Positions 23,871-36,000 of a stretch of 64,000 bases of DNA are shown in pieces. The stretch is from Boswellia sacra. Lineage: Eukaryota; Streptophyta; Magnoliopsida; Sapindales; Burseraceae. The stretch covers positions 124,001 through 188,000 of the forward strand of contig SNVD02012892.1 in assembly GCA_013180625.2 (NCBI GenBank), given 5' to 3'. The notes below the pieces were generated by a model. That model was not told where the DNA came from and searched no databases. It was given only the letters and a program-made list of their open reading frames with translations. The position numbers were made by a program, and so were the translations under genes. Each line of letters begins with the position of its first letter. The first letter of the stretch is position 1.

Positions 23871-26800
23871 CTCCTCCTTGATGCTTATTCTAGTAACTCC
23901 AATTAATCCTCTTAGTAATTCGAATCTTTCTGGTGGTAATGCTTTTGTGAAAATGTCTGCTAGTTGCTCTTCAGTTCGACAATATTGGAGCTCTATCTCT
24001 TTTTTTGCTTCAGCTTCTCTAAGAAAGTGGTATCTTATCGCAATATGTTTAGTAAAGTTATGTAAGACAGGATTTTTAGCCATTGCTATTGCTGACTTGC
24101 TATCACACTTAATCTCTATAGCTTGATGTTGCTTCTCCCATATCTTCTAGTATACGTCTCAGCTAAATTGCTTAACTGGCTATATTTGCTATTGCTACGT
24201 ATTCTGCTTCTGCAAATGATTGTGCAGCATTGTCTTCTTTCTTGGACGTCCATGAGAATATTCCTGAACCAACGTGAATGCATATCCAGATGTACTCTTC
24301 ATATCATCCAATGATCCAGCCCAGTCACTATTAGTGTAGCCAATCAATTTTCCTTCAGCAGTGGAGTTAAAGCAGATACCGTAGTCTTTTGTTCCTTGTA
24401 AATATCAAAGAATTCTTTTACCAGATCTATAGTGGACTTGTGTTAGATTTTGCATAAATCTTGAGAGAAGACTTATAGCATACATGATATCTGGTCTTGT
24501 CACGTTGAGTAGAGTAGGATTCCAATGAAGCTTCTGAATTGTGAAGCATCTGCCTTTCTTGAACTATTTTCCTTTCTCAAATTTTCATTAGTAATTAGAG
24601 GAGTTGCCACTGAATTGCATTCATTCATGTTGAATCTCTTCAATAGACTTTCAGTAAATTTTTTCTCAGATATAAAGATTCCAGACTTTCTTTGGCTTAC
24701 TTCAATGCCGAGAAAGTAATGCATCAAATTCAAGTCTGTCATCTCGAAAGTCTTCATCATATCTTTCTTAAATTCTTTGAGCATCTTCTCATTGTTGCTA
24801 GTGTAGATCCACATATAAGGAAACAATAAGAATGTTGTGATCTTCTGTCTTAGTGTAGAGAGTCAGTTCACTTTTGCTCCTCCTGAATCCTTGTTTTGTG
24901 AAGTACTCATCAATTCTACTATGACAGGCTCTTAGAGCTTGTTTTAATCCATACAATGCTTTCCTAAGCCTTAGAACTTTATTTTCTTTTCCTCGGATCA
25001 CGAATCCTTGAGGTTGTTCTACATAGATTTCTTTTTCAAGGAATCCATTCAAGAATGCTGACTTCACATCGATCTAGATAAATCTTCCATTTCTTTTGAT
25101 CAGCTAGTGCAATAAGAGCTCTAATTGTATCTAAACGTGCAACTGGAGCAAATGTTTCATTGTAATCGACTCCATATTGTTTTGAGTAGCCTTTTGCAAC
25201 TAGTCCTGCTTTGTGTTTTAGAATTGAGCCATCAAAGTTGAGCTTTGCCTTGTAAACCCATTTTACTTAAATGATTTTTTTTAACGTTAGGATAGTCCAC
25301 CAACTCCCAAGTATTATTTTTCTCGATCATCTTTATTTCTTCTTGCACAGCCTTAACCCACACTTCTTGCTTTCAAGTTGCTTCATAACTTTCTGGCTTT
25401 ATTGTAGTGAATTTACAAGATTCATAAATATCAACAAGAGATCTCACCTTCCTTGGTTGTGTCTCTAGAGAAGATTCTTCTTGTTGAGGGGTGTTTTCAT
25501 GTTCTAAAATTGGAGAATCAGATGAAATTTTTGTATCAGAGTCTGATTCTTCAGTAACTGCTTGTTGTTGATGTGGAGGTAGTGATTGAAATGGAACTAT
25601 GATATTTATATTTTCAACTTTTCCTTCATCCCAGTTCCATGAAGCATTTTCATCAAATTCCAGATCTCGACTGATGATTATTTTTTTGGATTTGAGGCTG
25701 TAGATTCTGTAGCCATTGGATTGAGTGTTGTAGCCCAAGAAATTCTTTTTTCTATTTTTTTATCCAGCTTGCTTTGTTTCTCCTTTGGAATGTGAATGTA
25801 GCATATACAACCAAAAACTTTGAGATGTTTTTCTGATGGCTTACGTCCGCTCCATTCTTCAACTAGAGTTTTATTTTGAACGGCTTTTGTTGGGCATCTA
25901 TTAAGGAGATAGACTGCAGTGTAGACTGTTTCTACCCAAAATGTGTTTGGTAGGCCTTTATCTTTTAGCATTGATCTAGCAATCTCCATCACTATTCTAT
26001 TCTTTCTTTCTGATACACTGTTTTGCTGAGGAGTGTACCCAACTGTTAATTGATGTTCCACTCTTTCATCTTCACAAAACTTGTCAAATTGGTTGGAGGT
26101 GTACTCCTTAACATGGTCACTTCTTAGAGTTTTTATTTTGTGGCCACTTTGATTTTCAACATAGGCCTCAAACTTCTTAAAGATCTCAAAGATTTGTGAT
26201 CTTTCTCGAAGAAAGTAGACTCAAGTCATTCTTGAATAATCATTAATGAATAAAATGAAGTACATATTCTGATTGAGAGAAGCTATTCTCATCGCATACA
26301 TCAATATGTACTAGTTCTAATAGTTTCTTTGCTCTCCATGCCTTTCCAGATGGAAATGATTGACGTTGTTGCTTCCTAAGTAGACAACCTTCACATACGC
26401 CATCTTTCTCTTTGATATTAGGTAGGTCCTTCATCATCTTTTTCTGATGAAGTATTTGCAATCCATGAAAGTTGAAATGATTGAATCTTTAATGCCACAA
26501 CCATGAGTCATCATGTTGTGCCTTCATTGTTGCTTCTCTAGCATATCTCCATTAGAGAGGGAAATTACGTTGCTCCATCTTTACTTTAGCAATCACTAAG
26601 CTTTTATTCTTTTTATCATAAATTGTGCATGTATCTTTTTCAAAGTGTAGAGAATAACCATTCTGGATCATTTGGCCTACGCTGAGCAAGTTTTGTTCCA
26701 AGCTAGGGACTAATAAGACATTCTAGATGAACCTCGTTCCCTTCTTTGTCTCCACAGCAATTGTCCCTTTGCCTTTGGCTTCTACTAGAGCACCATTACC

Positions 26801-26900
26801 TAGTCTCACTTGTGATTTATTTGTAATATCAATATCACAGAAAATACTTTCATCACCAGTCATATGATTACTACATCAGCTGTCAATATACAAATTGTTG
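23871..26900 (-). pseudogene. copia pol remnants (integrase, RT, RNase H), minus strand
   Basis: On the minus strand, from high to low coordinates: a GAG-pre-integrase zinc region (26243-26461, CEGCLLRKQQRQSFP); the integrase C-terminal half (25678-26061, YTPQQNSVSERKNR, NTFWVETVYTAVYLLNRCP); RT (25067 down to 24500, KALYGLKQALRA, MHYFLGIEVSQ, SLYVD where the YVDD box should be); and the RNase H end (about 24083-23865, TKHIAIRYHFLREA, QLADIFTKALP). Frames change repeatedly and stops are frequent, including one just after the SLYVD residues, so no polyprotein is possible. The domain order integrase before RT defines Ty1/copia. Confidence 0.88.
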
Positions 26901-26995
26901 CTCTTTTCTTCTGATGTGGCTTGACAGGCGTAGAACAATATGCCACTAGTATCTTTATTTTCTGAATAGTTGGCTTAATGACTTGCTTTTAATCG

Positions 26996-27037
26996 ACAAT
27001 CTTCTTCTAGGTGCCCACATTTCTTACAATTGTAGCA
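26996..27037 (-). other. Gag zinc knuckle of the copia element
   Basis: On the minus strand this reads CYNCKKCGHLEEDC, a perfect CX2CX4HX4C knuckle, the RNA-binding motif at the end of copia Gag. It lies just left of the LTR-like insertion that splits gag. Confidence 0.8.
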
Positions 27038-27109
27038 TTGTGGTTTGCCACGATGCCAAAAATTTTCTCCAAATGACTTGTTTTCTTACATATGCCACAA
27101 GGAGGATAT

Positions 27110-29006
27110 TGTTGACCCAGGTATGGCAACCCAAGAGGGGGGGTGAATTGGGTTTTTATTTATAAAAACGGATTTAGAAAACTTTTCTTTGAAGATCAAA
27201 ATTATTTAACTCTTTCTTTGAGAATAAAGGTGAAGAAGATGAAAATAGAATGCAATCAAGAGAATAGCAATAAGGAACAATCACAAGTGCAAGTAAATGT
27301 AAAGAGGATAGGGATAGAGAGAGTGCAAACTCGATATACGTGGTTCGGCAAACCTTGCCTACGTCCACGGGCTCTTAGCTCCACGAGCTAAGCTTTTCAC
27401 TAAGTTGTAGAAATCTTTACAACTTGCTTGATGAACAACCTCACCAAGACTTTTTCTTCCAACTCTTGATAACACCACACCAAGAGTTCTTCTTGATGAA
27501 CAACCTCACCAAGGCAACTTCCTTCAACTCTTGATAACACCACACCAAGAGTTCTTCTTGATGAACAACCTCACCAAGGCAACTTCCTTCAAGATAACAC
27601 CACACCAAGAGTTCTTCTTGATGAACAACCTCACCAAGGCAACTTCCTTCAACTCTTGATAACACCACACCAAGAGTTCTTCTTGATGAACAACCTCACC
27701 AAGGCAACTTCCTTCAACTCTTGATAACACCACACCAAGAGTTCTTCTTGATGAACAACCTCACCAAGGATTCTCTCAAGGATAACTTTTATCCTTTACA
27801 AGAAGATCTCACTCTCACCACAATACAAGAATAAGGATAATTTTTACAACAAAAGTACAACTCTCTTCAAAGAGTAGATAAAGAATATAAAAGCTCTCTA
27901 GACTTGATATTTCTCTTGTTTTTTCGCTTGATAGATGCTTCTCTTGCTCTTTTATCTTTTCTTGCTGAATGCATGGGAGAAGGGCTCCTTTTATAGGCAA
28001 ATGAGATGAACTTAATCAAGTGAAGACACCAACTCCAAATTTTCTGCCCACCATAAAAACCGTAATCTTGTCTGCCATTTTTGTTAATGTTCTGTTTGAA
28101 ATTTGAAAATATACAAAACATAAAAGATCTGAAAAATTGAATAAGCTTTCCAACGCATTAAGAACCAAGTCATTTGGATATATCTAGCTCAACATATGGC
28201 CAAAAAACCATTCGGTGCTCATGTGACTTGATTTTTCTTCCTTGTGTCAGTCTACCGAATTGAATGATAATTCTATCAGCCTTTCGTTTGAAATTTGAAT
28301 TTCTTCAAAACATAAAAGATCTGCATATTTGAATAAGCTTTCCAAAACATTAAGAATAAAAGCATTTGGATATCTCTATCTTAAGATATGGACAAAACAT
28401 TATTCGGTGCTCATATGAGTTGATTTTTCTTCTCTGTGTGAGTCCACCGAATTGCATGTCAATTATGTCGGCCTTCCATTTGAAATTTGAATTTCTTCAA
28501 AACATATAAAATGTGCCTCATTAAGTCATCTTTCTAATGCCACAAGAATCAAGTCATTTTGATATTTCTAGCTCAACATATGTCCAAAAGAGTATTCAGT
28601 GCTCATGTCAGCTACTTCTATTTGTCTTTCAACTTGGATGATGATTTGGACAACCTTGCACTTGAAATTTGAATTTCTTTAAAACATATAAAATGTTATA
28701 AATTGAGTAAGCTTTCCAAAGGCTCAAGAATCACGTCATTTGGACATTTATAGAGATATATATGACCAATTTATTAAACATTACTCATGTATCACATTCC
28801 TTGAATCAAACCTTGTTCTTAAACTTTGATGCCTTTAACATGTAGTCTTCTCCTTAGCTTCAACACTTCATTTTAATAAGCCTCTTCTTGATTTTATAAT
28901 TATTTCAATGATATTACTCTTGTACAAAAATAAACATGTTAGTAAATCGCAATGAATCAATGTGTATTGTTAACATCAAAATTATCATGTAGGCTTAGGG
29001 CTAACA
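27110..29006. mobile_element. 1.9-kb insertion, probable solo LTR, in the copia gag
   Basis: The insert starts TGTTGACCC and ends GGGCTAACA, an LTR-like inverted terminus. It is flanked by the direct duplication GATAT (27105-27109 and 29007-29011). It separates the copia zinc knuckle from the rest of gag, so it inserted after the copia element. It carries no retroelement protein, so a solo LTR left by recombination is the simplest reading. A tandem repeat (27430-27770) lies inside, and phrases such as CCAAGAGGGGGGGTGAATTGGG near its left end are familiar from plant repeats. Confidence 0.75.
27430..27770. repeat. 65-bp tandem repeat, about 5.5 copies
   Basis: The phrase GATGAACAACCTCACC recurs at 27430, 27495, 27560, 27620, 27685 and 27750: spacing 65, 65, 60, 65, 65. 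The 60-bp unit lacks CTCTT. Because 65 is not a multiple of three, the minus-strand open frames here shift frame each unit and are not genes. Confidence 0.95.
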
Positions 29007-29011
29007 GATAT

Positions 29012-29795
29012 TTTCTATTTTTTTTAATTTATGGAGCCTTCTCCTACTCTAAAAATTTCTTTTGATTTTTTGACTCCTATTTGAGCTTTGAAGAGTGAAA
29101 ATTAAATTTTGATTGAAACGCATTCTCTAATGATTCATTTTTATACATCTTTTTTTTTTTTTTCACATGCTTCTAATGAGCCCATCAATTCTGTCACTGA
29201 AAGTTTAGTTATGTCTCTTGCTTGCCCAATAGAAGTTACTATTGAATCATATCTATTAGTGACAGTAACTAATATTTTCTCTACAATTCTTTTATCAGTA
29301 ATATTATCTCCATAAATTCTTAATTGGTTTACTATCTCCTTAAGTCTAGAGTAATAATCTCTAACTCAGATTCTTTCATTTTAGTATTCTCAAAATCTCT
29401 TCTTAGAGTTTGTAGTATAAAAAGTCGTACCTGCTCATCCCCGTGAAACTCCTTCTTTAAGATATCCCACGCTTGCTTAGCGCTTGTAACTTCAACAATT
29501 CTCATAAATATATCTGCTAATAATGCTTGCTGAATAATAAAAAGCGCCTTTGAGTCTTTTTCATGTAGATTTTCCAACTTCTTTTGCTCTGTTTCAGACA
29601 AACTAGAAATATCTTCGGGAGTTTCAAATCTGTTTTGAGTGATACTCGATAAGCCTTGAGACTGAAAGAATATCCTCATTTTAATACACTAGTAATCAAA
29701 GTTTTCGCCATTGAATATTGGTATTGATACTGGCATTGATGAGATACTTAATTCAGTCATGGTAGCAAATAATTTATCACCCTACAATAACCGAA
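29012..29795 (-). pseudogene. copia gag, 5' part, minus strand
   Basis: The minus strand from about 29760 reads an N-terminus ending in PIFNGENFDY, a stop where a Trp is usual, then MRIFFQSQGL. An open 115-codon segment (29679-29332) follows, with the copia gag (UBN2-type) pattern QQALLADIFMRIVEVTSAKQ and AWDILKKEFHGDEQVR. It is interrupted on the 3' side by the 27110-29006 insertion. It would have formed the particle shell. Confidence 0.8.
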
Positions 29796-29812
29796 CGTAA
29801 CTCCGATACCAC

Positions 29813-30392
29813 TGTTAGAAAATAGAATATAGAAAATGTAATAAAATGTTTGATTGTATTGAATAATTGTGAATAATACAATCTTTGTGACTTAGGCACT
29901 CCAGCTAGTATGTATAACCACTTTGGCACTCTAACTTAGTTATCTAATTTTCTAGTCAATTATACAAAATGAAGGATATGAGCTATATTTATAGGCCTTT
30001 TAGGCGGTTACATAAGTCGGTTATAGCAATTAGAAAATTAATTTATCCAAGGCTGGTTTGCATTATATTGGTTAACGAGAGAATCTGCCATATATCCGTT
30101 GCAATACAGCGGATGCAACCAGAGGCCGCCACGTATGCGTCTCATTGGTTAATATCGAGAACAGATATATGTTTCTCTCTTGGTTAACATATGCGGCTGC
30201 CTATCCTTTGCTTAGCTGTTTACCTTATCATAATTTCCACGTGCATGCGTCTCATTGGTGGATTACGGTAGCTAAGCTTGAAATTGCATGGCTCTGGATT
30301 GTTCCCTAGTAGGCTTCTTGTCGGTTGCATGTTTCTGGATTTTTTCACAGCTTGCCGACTTTAATTTCTAGAAGATGCATCACATTTCAACA
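29813..30392 (-). repeat. 5' LTR of copia element in locus A, longer by ~112 bp
   Basis: 580 bp. It matches the other LTR plus a segment at about 30077-30188 bounded by direct TTGGTTAAC repeats. That segment contains CCACGTATGCGTCTCATTGG, a near-copy of sequence about 100 bp downstream (CCACGTGCATGCGTCTCATTGG, near 30238), so the extra block includes an internal duplication. Confidence 0.88.
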
Positions 30393-31289
30393 CTTCCGTA
30401 TCACACAGGATAGTTGATGCATTTGTGTATAGCAAATTCCTTCATGGATGGGCGACTGCATGCCGAGTAGGGATCGATGAAGTAGATCGTCTAAGCTTTG
30501 GCTTGGCTTCGCTTTTACCTCCAAGAGAAATGATATCTGAAGTCAAGCCTGTGTCTCCATTGAGTCCTGATTTAGAGTTTGCGTCGAAGACATTTGTTTT
30601 CAGTGGTCTCGCAATATCATATCTGAGAAAGATTACCAAAATCGAAGATGACAAGGATTCAGGAAAGCTGGCATGCCAACCTTCACGGGTATTGTTGGTG
30701 ACAGCACTTATATGGAAAGCTTTCATTAGAGTGGAACAAGCTAAACATGGGCAATAAGGCCTTCTATCATAACTCATATTATAGACTTGCGAGGAAGAAC
30801 TTCTCTGCCAATACCAGATGATTGTTGCGAGAACTTTGCAATGCCTATTTTGGCGCGTTTTACGCCGGACAAAAGGAGCAACAAAGTGGAGTTTCATGAG
30901 TTACTCAATTTAGTTTATGATGCAATTAAAAATGCAGTCAATAATTGTGCAAAACCACAAAACGGTGATGAGCTTTTCATGATGGAAACAGTGCCTGGAG
31001 AGAGATGCTGAGCTGCAGTCTTATTTCTTTACAAGCACCTGTCCGATGCCGTTCTATCCGGATTTTGGATGGAGAAAGGCTAAAAGATTTATTCGTCTAA
31101 AGGGTTGTTCTGACATTACTATTATGTTGATGGACACTAGAGATGGTGATGGAATTGAAGCTTGGGTACGCTTGGTTGATAACGACATGAAATCTTTTTC
31201 AAAGAGATCCAAACATTAGAGCCTTTACTTCCCAAGAAGACCAGCAACCTGATGATCAGTACTCCACATATATCCGTTCTCGATATTAA
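30393..31289 (+). pseudogene. BAHD acyltransferase locus A, 3' part
   Basis: This continues the gene interrupted at 23403. The frame gives SHRIVDAFVYSKF (catalytic HXXXD intact as HRIVD), HGWATACRVGID, RPSRV-like QPSRVLLVTALIWKAF, and later PDDCCENFAMP. Damage: a one-base loss makes a stop at about 30754 within the GQLRP region, the frame shifts again near 31010, and the conserved DFGWG is DFGWR (about 31062-31076). The gene ends STYIRSRY at TAA 31287-31289, matching the intact genes' C-terminus. It is a non-functional duplicate even without the copia insertion. Confidence 0.9.
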
Positions 31290-31744
31290 CCAATTATTAA
31301 CAAATAGTATGTTTGTTTATGAATTTTTATTTTTGTTTTAATAAGGATTTAATGTTTAAATAAGGATATATGATAAATAGTGAAATGTAAACCAATAACA
31401 TGTATTGACTCTAGGACGTTGACCGCTTGTCGGGGTATTTTACTTTAAATAAATTTCTTTATTCAAAAAAAGCAAAGTTGATTTATTAGTTGCCTTGCTT
31501 TCAGAAGTCTGGTTATTTGGCTTCTCAAAATTTTAAAAAAAAAATAACTATAAAGACGTTTCACCACTCTTCGATAGGAATTTAACCGACTTGCCTCTTT
31601 AAGAATTGCAAAAGTTGCTATAAGTGGGTTCAATTTACTTAAATAAATGGACTCCTGCTCAATTTGGACAAAACAAACTAAATCAAATAAAAAATAAAAA
31701 AATAAGAAAACAAAGCATAAAACCAAGATGAAAAAGGTATGAAA
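31290..31744. other. Intergenic, no feature seen
   Basis: AT-rich sequence between the dead BAHD gene and the second tandem array. Nothing recognised. Confidence 0.5.
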
Positions 31745-33610
31745 ATATGTTTAAAAATATATATACATCAACAACTTTTTGTCGCATGTGTAACTTTTTA
31801 TCATGCTTCAAAGGCAAATTCATAACATGGTCAAATTGATCAACGTTGCTAAAAAAATAAAATCTAGGATTAGAATAATAAACTTTTAAACATAGTATAT
31901 CATTCTTGCGATCCAATCTATAAAATTTTGGCTGATGTAATACAAAACAAACTGTTTGTTGCATATTGTAAATTTTTGTTGCACTTTAAAAGGTAAATTT
32001 TTGATATGGTCAAAATTATTACTCTTGCACAAAAGCACTACAATTTACGATTAATATAGAAAAATTTTAAATATAACATATCATTCTAGTGACTTAGTGC
32101 ATACAATTTAATGTAGGCAAGAAAAAATAACTCTATGTTGCATGCACGAGGCTTTTTGTCGAAATTGGAAGGAAAGATTCTTAATATGACCAAAACTTAC
32201 TATTCTTAGCCATATTATATTAATATTTAGGATAATAACATTTTGAACATAAACTATCTTTTCTATGACCTAATATATAAAATTTAGTATAGCGTAAAAA
32301 ATAATACCATGTTTTTGCACATACACAACTTTTTGTCGTGCTTCAAGTTTTATTCACAATTTAAAAGTTGTTCTCTACAAAAAACTTGTAAATTTTGGAT
32401 TAGAATACTCCTTATATAATGTACCATTCTAGATTGTGACCTAGTATACAAAAAATTAAATTTTAGTACTAAAGTAATAATGTTTTAAACATAATCTATC
32501 TTCTTTTTGATATAGTACATAGCATTTAGCCTATGTAAAAGAAAAATAACTCTTCATTGCACGTGTGTTACTTTTTGTTGCACTTCAAAGTGTAAATTCA
32601 TAATATGGTCAAAATTGATCACTTTTGCTCAAAAAAGTTAAAATTAAAATTAGGATTAGAATATTAAATCTTAAACATAGTATATCAATCTTTGACCCAG
32701 TCCATAAAATTTAGACAAAGTAATAAAAAGTAATTCTTTATTGCACGGTGGTGAATTTTGTTGCACCTTCAAAGGTAAATTTTTAATATGGTTAAAATTA
32801 TTACTCTTGGATGAAAACAATACAAATTAAGAATAGAATTGTAAATCTTTAAACATAATATATCATTCTAGTGACCCAGTACATATATAATTTAATGTAG
32901 ACAAGAAAAAATAACTCTTTGTCGCATTTGAAATAGTAAATTTTGATATTACCAAGACTTACTACTCTTAGTTATTTAGGGTCAAAATAATAAAATTTTG
33001 AACATAATCTATCCTTATTGTGACCTAGTACAAAAAATTTAGCATAGGGTAAAAAATAATATCTAGTTGTCGCATAGACATAACTTTTTGTTGCACCTCA
33101 ACAAGTAAATATCATAAAAATTCTTTTTGTACCAAAAACTTATAAATTTTGGATTAGAATCTAACTCCTCTATCTAATGTACCATTCTTGTGACCTAGTA
33201 AACAAATTTGCATCTAAAAACGAAAGAAAATAAACTCTTTGTCGTACTTGAAAGGGAAAGTTTTTCATATAGCCAAAACTTATTACTCTTGCTGAAAAAA
33301 ATTAAATTTTAGCACTAGCAAAATAAAGTTTTAAGCATAATCTATCTTTCTTAAGACTTGTACATAAAATTTAGCTTATATAAGGAAAAAAAAAACCTCT
33401 TTGTCGTACTTGTGTAACTGTTTGTTGCACTTCAAATGGTAAATGCATAATATATAGTAAAAGATTCAAATTTAGCCAGTGTAGTAAAAAATAACTTTTT
33501 GTTTCAAGTTAATGAATTTTTGCCTCACTTTAAAGGTTAAATTTTCAATATGTTCAAAATTATTACTCTTGTATCAAAACATTACAATTTAGGATTATAA
33601 TAGTAAAATT
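31745..33610. repeat. ~180-bp tandem repeat, array 2 (about 10-11 units)
   Basis: Same family as 18235-19140. The anchor ACTTCAA or variants occurs at about 31805, 31983, 32162, 32340, 32582, 32766, 32926, 33096, 33246, 33429 and 33527. Spacing is mostly 150-184 bp, with one wide gap (242) and one short unit (98). Shared phrases include TTGTGACCTAGTAC, AAAATTTAGC and AACTTTTTGTTGCA. The units are considerably diverged. No coding capacity. Confidence 0.85.
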
Positions 33611-34042
33611 TTAGAAAAAATTTCTAGTTACACAATATTGTTTTTACTAAAACATGATCTTGATGAATATGTAACAATTCATTACCTTTTTTATGAAATT
33701 CAAAGCTCTCCAATATTTAACTTAACAAATGTATAACTAATTCAAGAACATGGCATAAGAAGATTATGATAAATATTATTCTAGGTCGATGTTGCCTTGT
33801 GGATAGAATTTGAGCAATTGAAACACAGCGGACAACCCATATACGCATGTAGTTTTCCTTAAAAGTATCAAATGTATTGATCTCCATTAGTTAGTTTATC
33901 AACATGCAATGATTGTGTGCTGGCCAATAAAATTATGCATGAATGTTGAAAATAATTGTAACAAGAATAATGTTATATTTATAATGCAAAATTGCATACA
34001 AGCCCCCTTCTTTTGACAGAAGTAACAGTTTCCCTCCCACTT
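33611..34042. other. Intergenic, pre-insertion sequence left of the LINE
   Basis: No gene is recognised. It is the left flank of the L1-type insertion and ends in the 15-bp target site TTGGAAGAGTAACAT (34043-34057). Confidence 0.5.
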
Positions 34043-34294
34043 TTGGAAGAGTAACATTTTTTTTGGAAAAGTTACTTGGTAATATAAATCCAAAAAAATT
34101 AAAATGTACAAAAATCCGAGGGGCATACCCCAAGAATTACAAGAGGGACGTAAAGTCCAAACATACAATCCAATAAAAGATCAAAAAATAAAGACCACAA
34201 GCGGCCTAAAACAAAGTAAAAAGGCCACAAACAGTCTCAACAACATAAATGATAAATGACCACAAACGGTCTAAATCATAAAAGTACAAGAGCT

Positions 34295-35395
34295 TCAGCC
34301 GTTCTTGCTTTTCTTCTTCTTACCCTTCTTTACCGGGGTAGCTGGGGTGTCCGTATGAGTATGATCAATCCTATCAGATTGATCCTCATCACTCAGCTAT
34401 TCAAAGGCTCAAAACGGGAGGGAGAAGTCTCAAGAGGTTGTCCTGTGTTTATCCGCCCTGACGAAGCAGATGCCTCGCGATTGGTTGAACAATGGATAGT
34501 ACCCAAAAGCTTCTCTTGGTCGGTCGCAAAAGGAGATAGAGAGTCAGAATCTGAAACTGACTCTGCGCTCAAAATTGTAGCAGCCTTAGGAGGCACAACT
34601 TGCCCGAATTCAATGGGGCACCATCATAAGGGGTGCTATCAGAGGTGCTAGCCTCAATCTTATCCTGAACTGATATCTTTGCCGGTTCCAGACAACGGTG
34701 ACCAAACCTGCGACATTTGGAGCAACGTTTTGGAATCCACTCATATTCGACTTCAATTTGGATGGGCTCAGGAGAGAGTTTGCACTTGAACTCAAAGTTC
34801 TGGATCGGAGGGCGCTTTGCATCAAGAAGAACATATACCCTCGCATACTCCAATCTGGAAAGATCGGAAGTCGTCTTGTCACAAGAAATAGGTTGTCCAA
34901 CCATGCTGGAGACAATGCTAAGACCTTTGGTTGTCCACAAAGGGAACGGCAGGCCATATAATCGGATCCAAACAGGAATATACCTCAATTGATTTGAATT
35001 AAAATCTAAATGCGAGCTCCAAGGTTGTAAGACAATTGTTTTACCTCCGAACATCTAAGGACCGCGAGCAGTGATATTTAGAACCTCTTCCTCCGTTTGG
35101 AAGCGAAAGATGAGAAACCCCTTGTTTGTGGAACGGACGTCCTCCAAGCCGCTGGATTTCCATGCACGCATGGCCAACAAGGAGCAGCATGAAAAGGCAT
35201 CACATATCCCGGAAAGAAACCAACAAGACATCTACGCCATTCGACCACATTTTCATCGACAATCTCATCTGGGATCTCAAGCACTGTACCCAGTTTCTTG
35301 GGAGTAATCCCCAGCAGTTTGCATCGATTACTCGAATCAGTAATCTTAACTTTGTCGGCCCAATTCGTCTTATGCGGATCTATTGACCAAACCAC
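34295..35395 (-). pseudogene. LINE ORF1 (DUF4283-like, zinc-knuckle protein)
   Basis: Minus strand. The open stretch from 35395 reads WRRCLVGFFPGY. After a frame change near 35110, and a stop where GPW is expected (about 35057), it goes on MFGGKTIVLQPWSSHLDF, IPVWIRLYGLPFPLW and VEYEWIPKRCSKCRRFGH. This is the DUF4283 pattern followed by a zinc knuckle, typical of plant L1 ORF1, an RNA-binding chaperone. The knuckle appears short (CSKCRRFGHRC lacks residues before the last Cys). A low-complexity tail ends with a basic stretch, KKGKKKKSKNG, and a stop at about 34295. Frameshifts and stops make it a pseudogene. Confidence 0.78.
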
Positions 35396-35559
35396 AAGGA
35401 ATCAAGAAATTGACTAAGAGACAAAGTTGAATGGAATAACCTGAAAAATAATCTGGGCGGGGGTGATAAACAGTGTCTCCGGTAGGATGAATAGTTACCA
35501 CCGCGGTGAACAGTATTATCCGAATGAAGAAACAGCGATTTAAGGGGTTTGTGGTTGGA

Positions 35560-36000
35560 ATTAGATGACGACCAAGAAGGAGAAGTTGGTCAGTGTTGTC
35601 CGATCTACTAGATGGTGGCAAATGTGAGATGCAACTCGCCGTTTTCCGGTGAGAGGTGACGGTGAATAGTAAATCTGAAACTTTGTGGCCTTGAACGGAG
35701 GTGATACGGCGCGAATCTGATGGTGCTGATGAAGGAAAACTTGTAGAACGTTGCCTGATCTATAAGAATTTGATGGAGGTGAGATGCCACTCGCCGGTGA
35801 CAGCGGCGGGCGGCGGTGAATAGTGAAAAATCCGAAACTTTGTGGCCTTGAACGGAGGTGTTGCGGCGCGAATCTGGTGGTGCTGATGAAGGAAAACTTG
35901 TAGATCGAGTCAAGACCAACACGATGATGGTAAAGGTGGTGTCCCACTCGCTCGTCGTCGGTAATGAACAGTGAAATCTGAAACCCTTTTTTTGCAATTT
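35560..36000 (-). repeat. ~156-bp tandem monomers in the LINE 5' leader
   Basis: About three copies. ACTCGCC or a variant recurs near 35634, 35789 and 35946, and TTTGTGGCCTTGAACGGAGG occurs at about 35682 and 35839. This GC-rich segment stands out in the AT-rich surroundings and probably formed the LINE promoter region. Confidence 0.75.

Larger units (their letters stand above)
23404..30392 (-). mobile_element. Decayed Ty1/copia retrotransposon inside BAHD locus A
   Basis: LTRs at 23404-23870 and 29813-30392 read TGTTAGAAAATAG...CATTTCAACA on the plus strand. Gag, zinc knuckle, integrase, RT and RNase H remnants lie on the minus strand in Ty1/copia order, and the initiator-Met-type primer complement (CTCCGATACCA, 29801-29811) adjoins the right LTR. 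A purine-rich tract complementary to CTCCTCCTTGATGC (23871-23884) adjoins the left one. The element sits in the middle of the HXXXD region of a BAHD gene. Flanks (GGTAC and CTTCC) do not give a clear 5-bp duplication, so a small junction deletion is likely. An LTR-like insertion (27110-29006) interrupts it. Confidence 0.9.

Noticed and set aside
27441..27733. Overlapping minus-strand open frames with repeated peptide LVRLFIKKNSWCGVI
   Set aside because: They are produced by a 65-bp DNA tandem repeat whose length is not a multiple of three, so each unit changes frame; there is no start context or domain.
34698..34992. Two plus-strand open frames of about 90 codons
   Set aside because: They are antisense to LINE ORF1, whose DUF4283-type motifs read convincingly on the minus strand.
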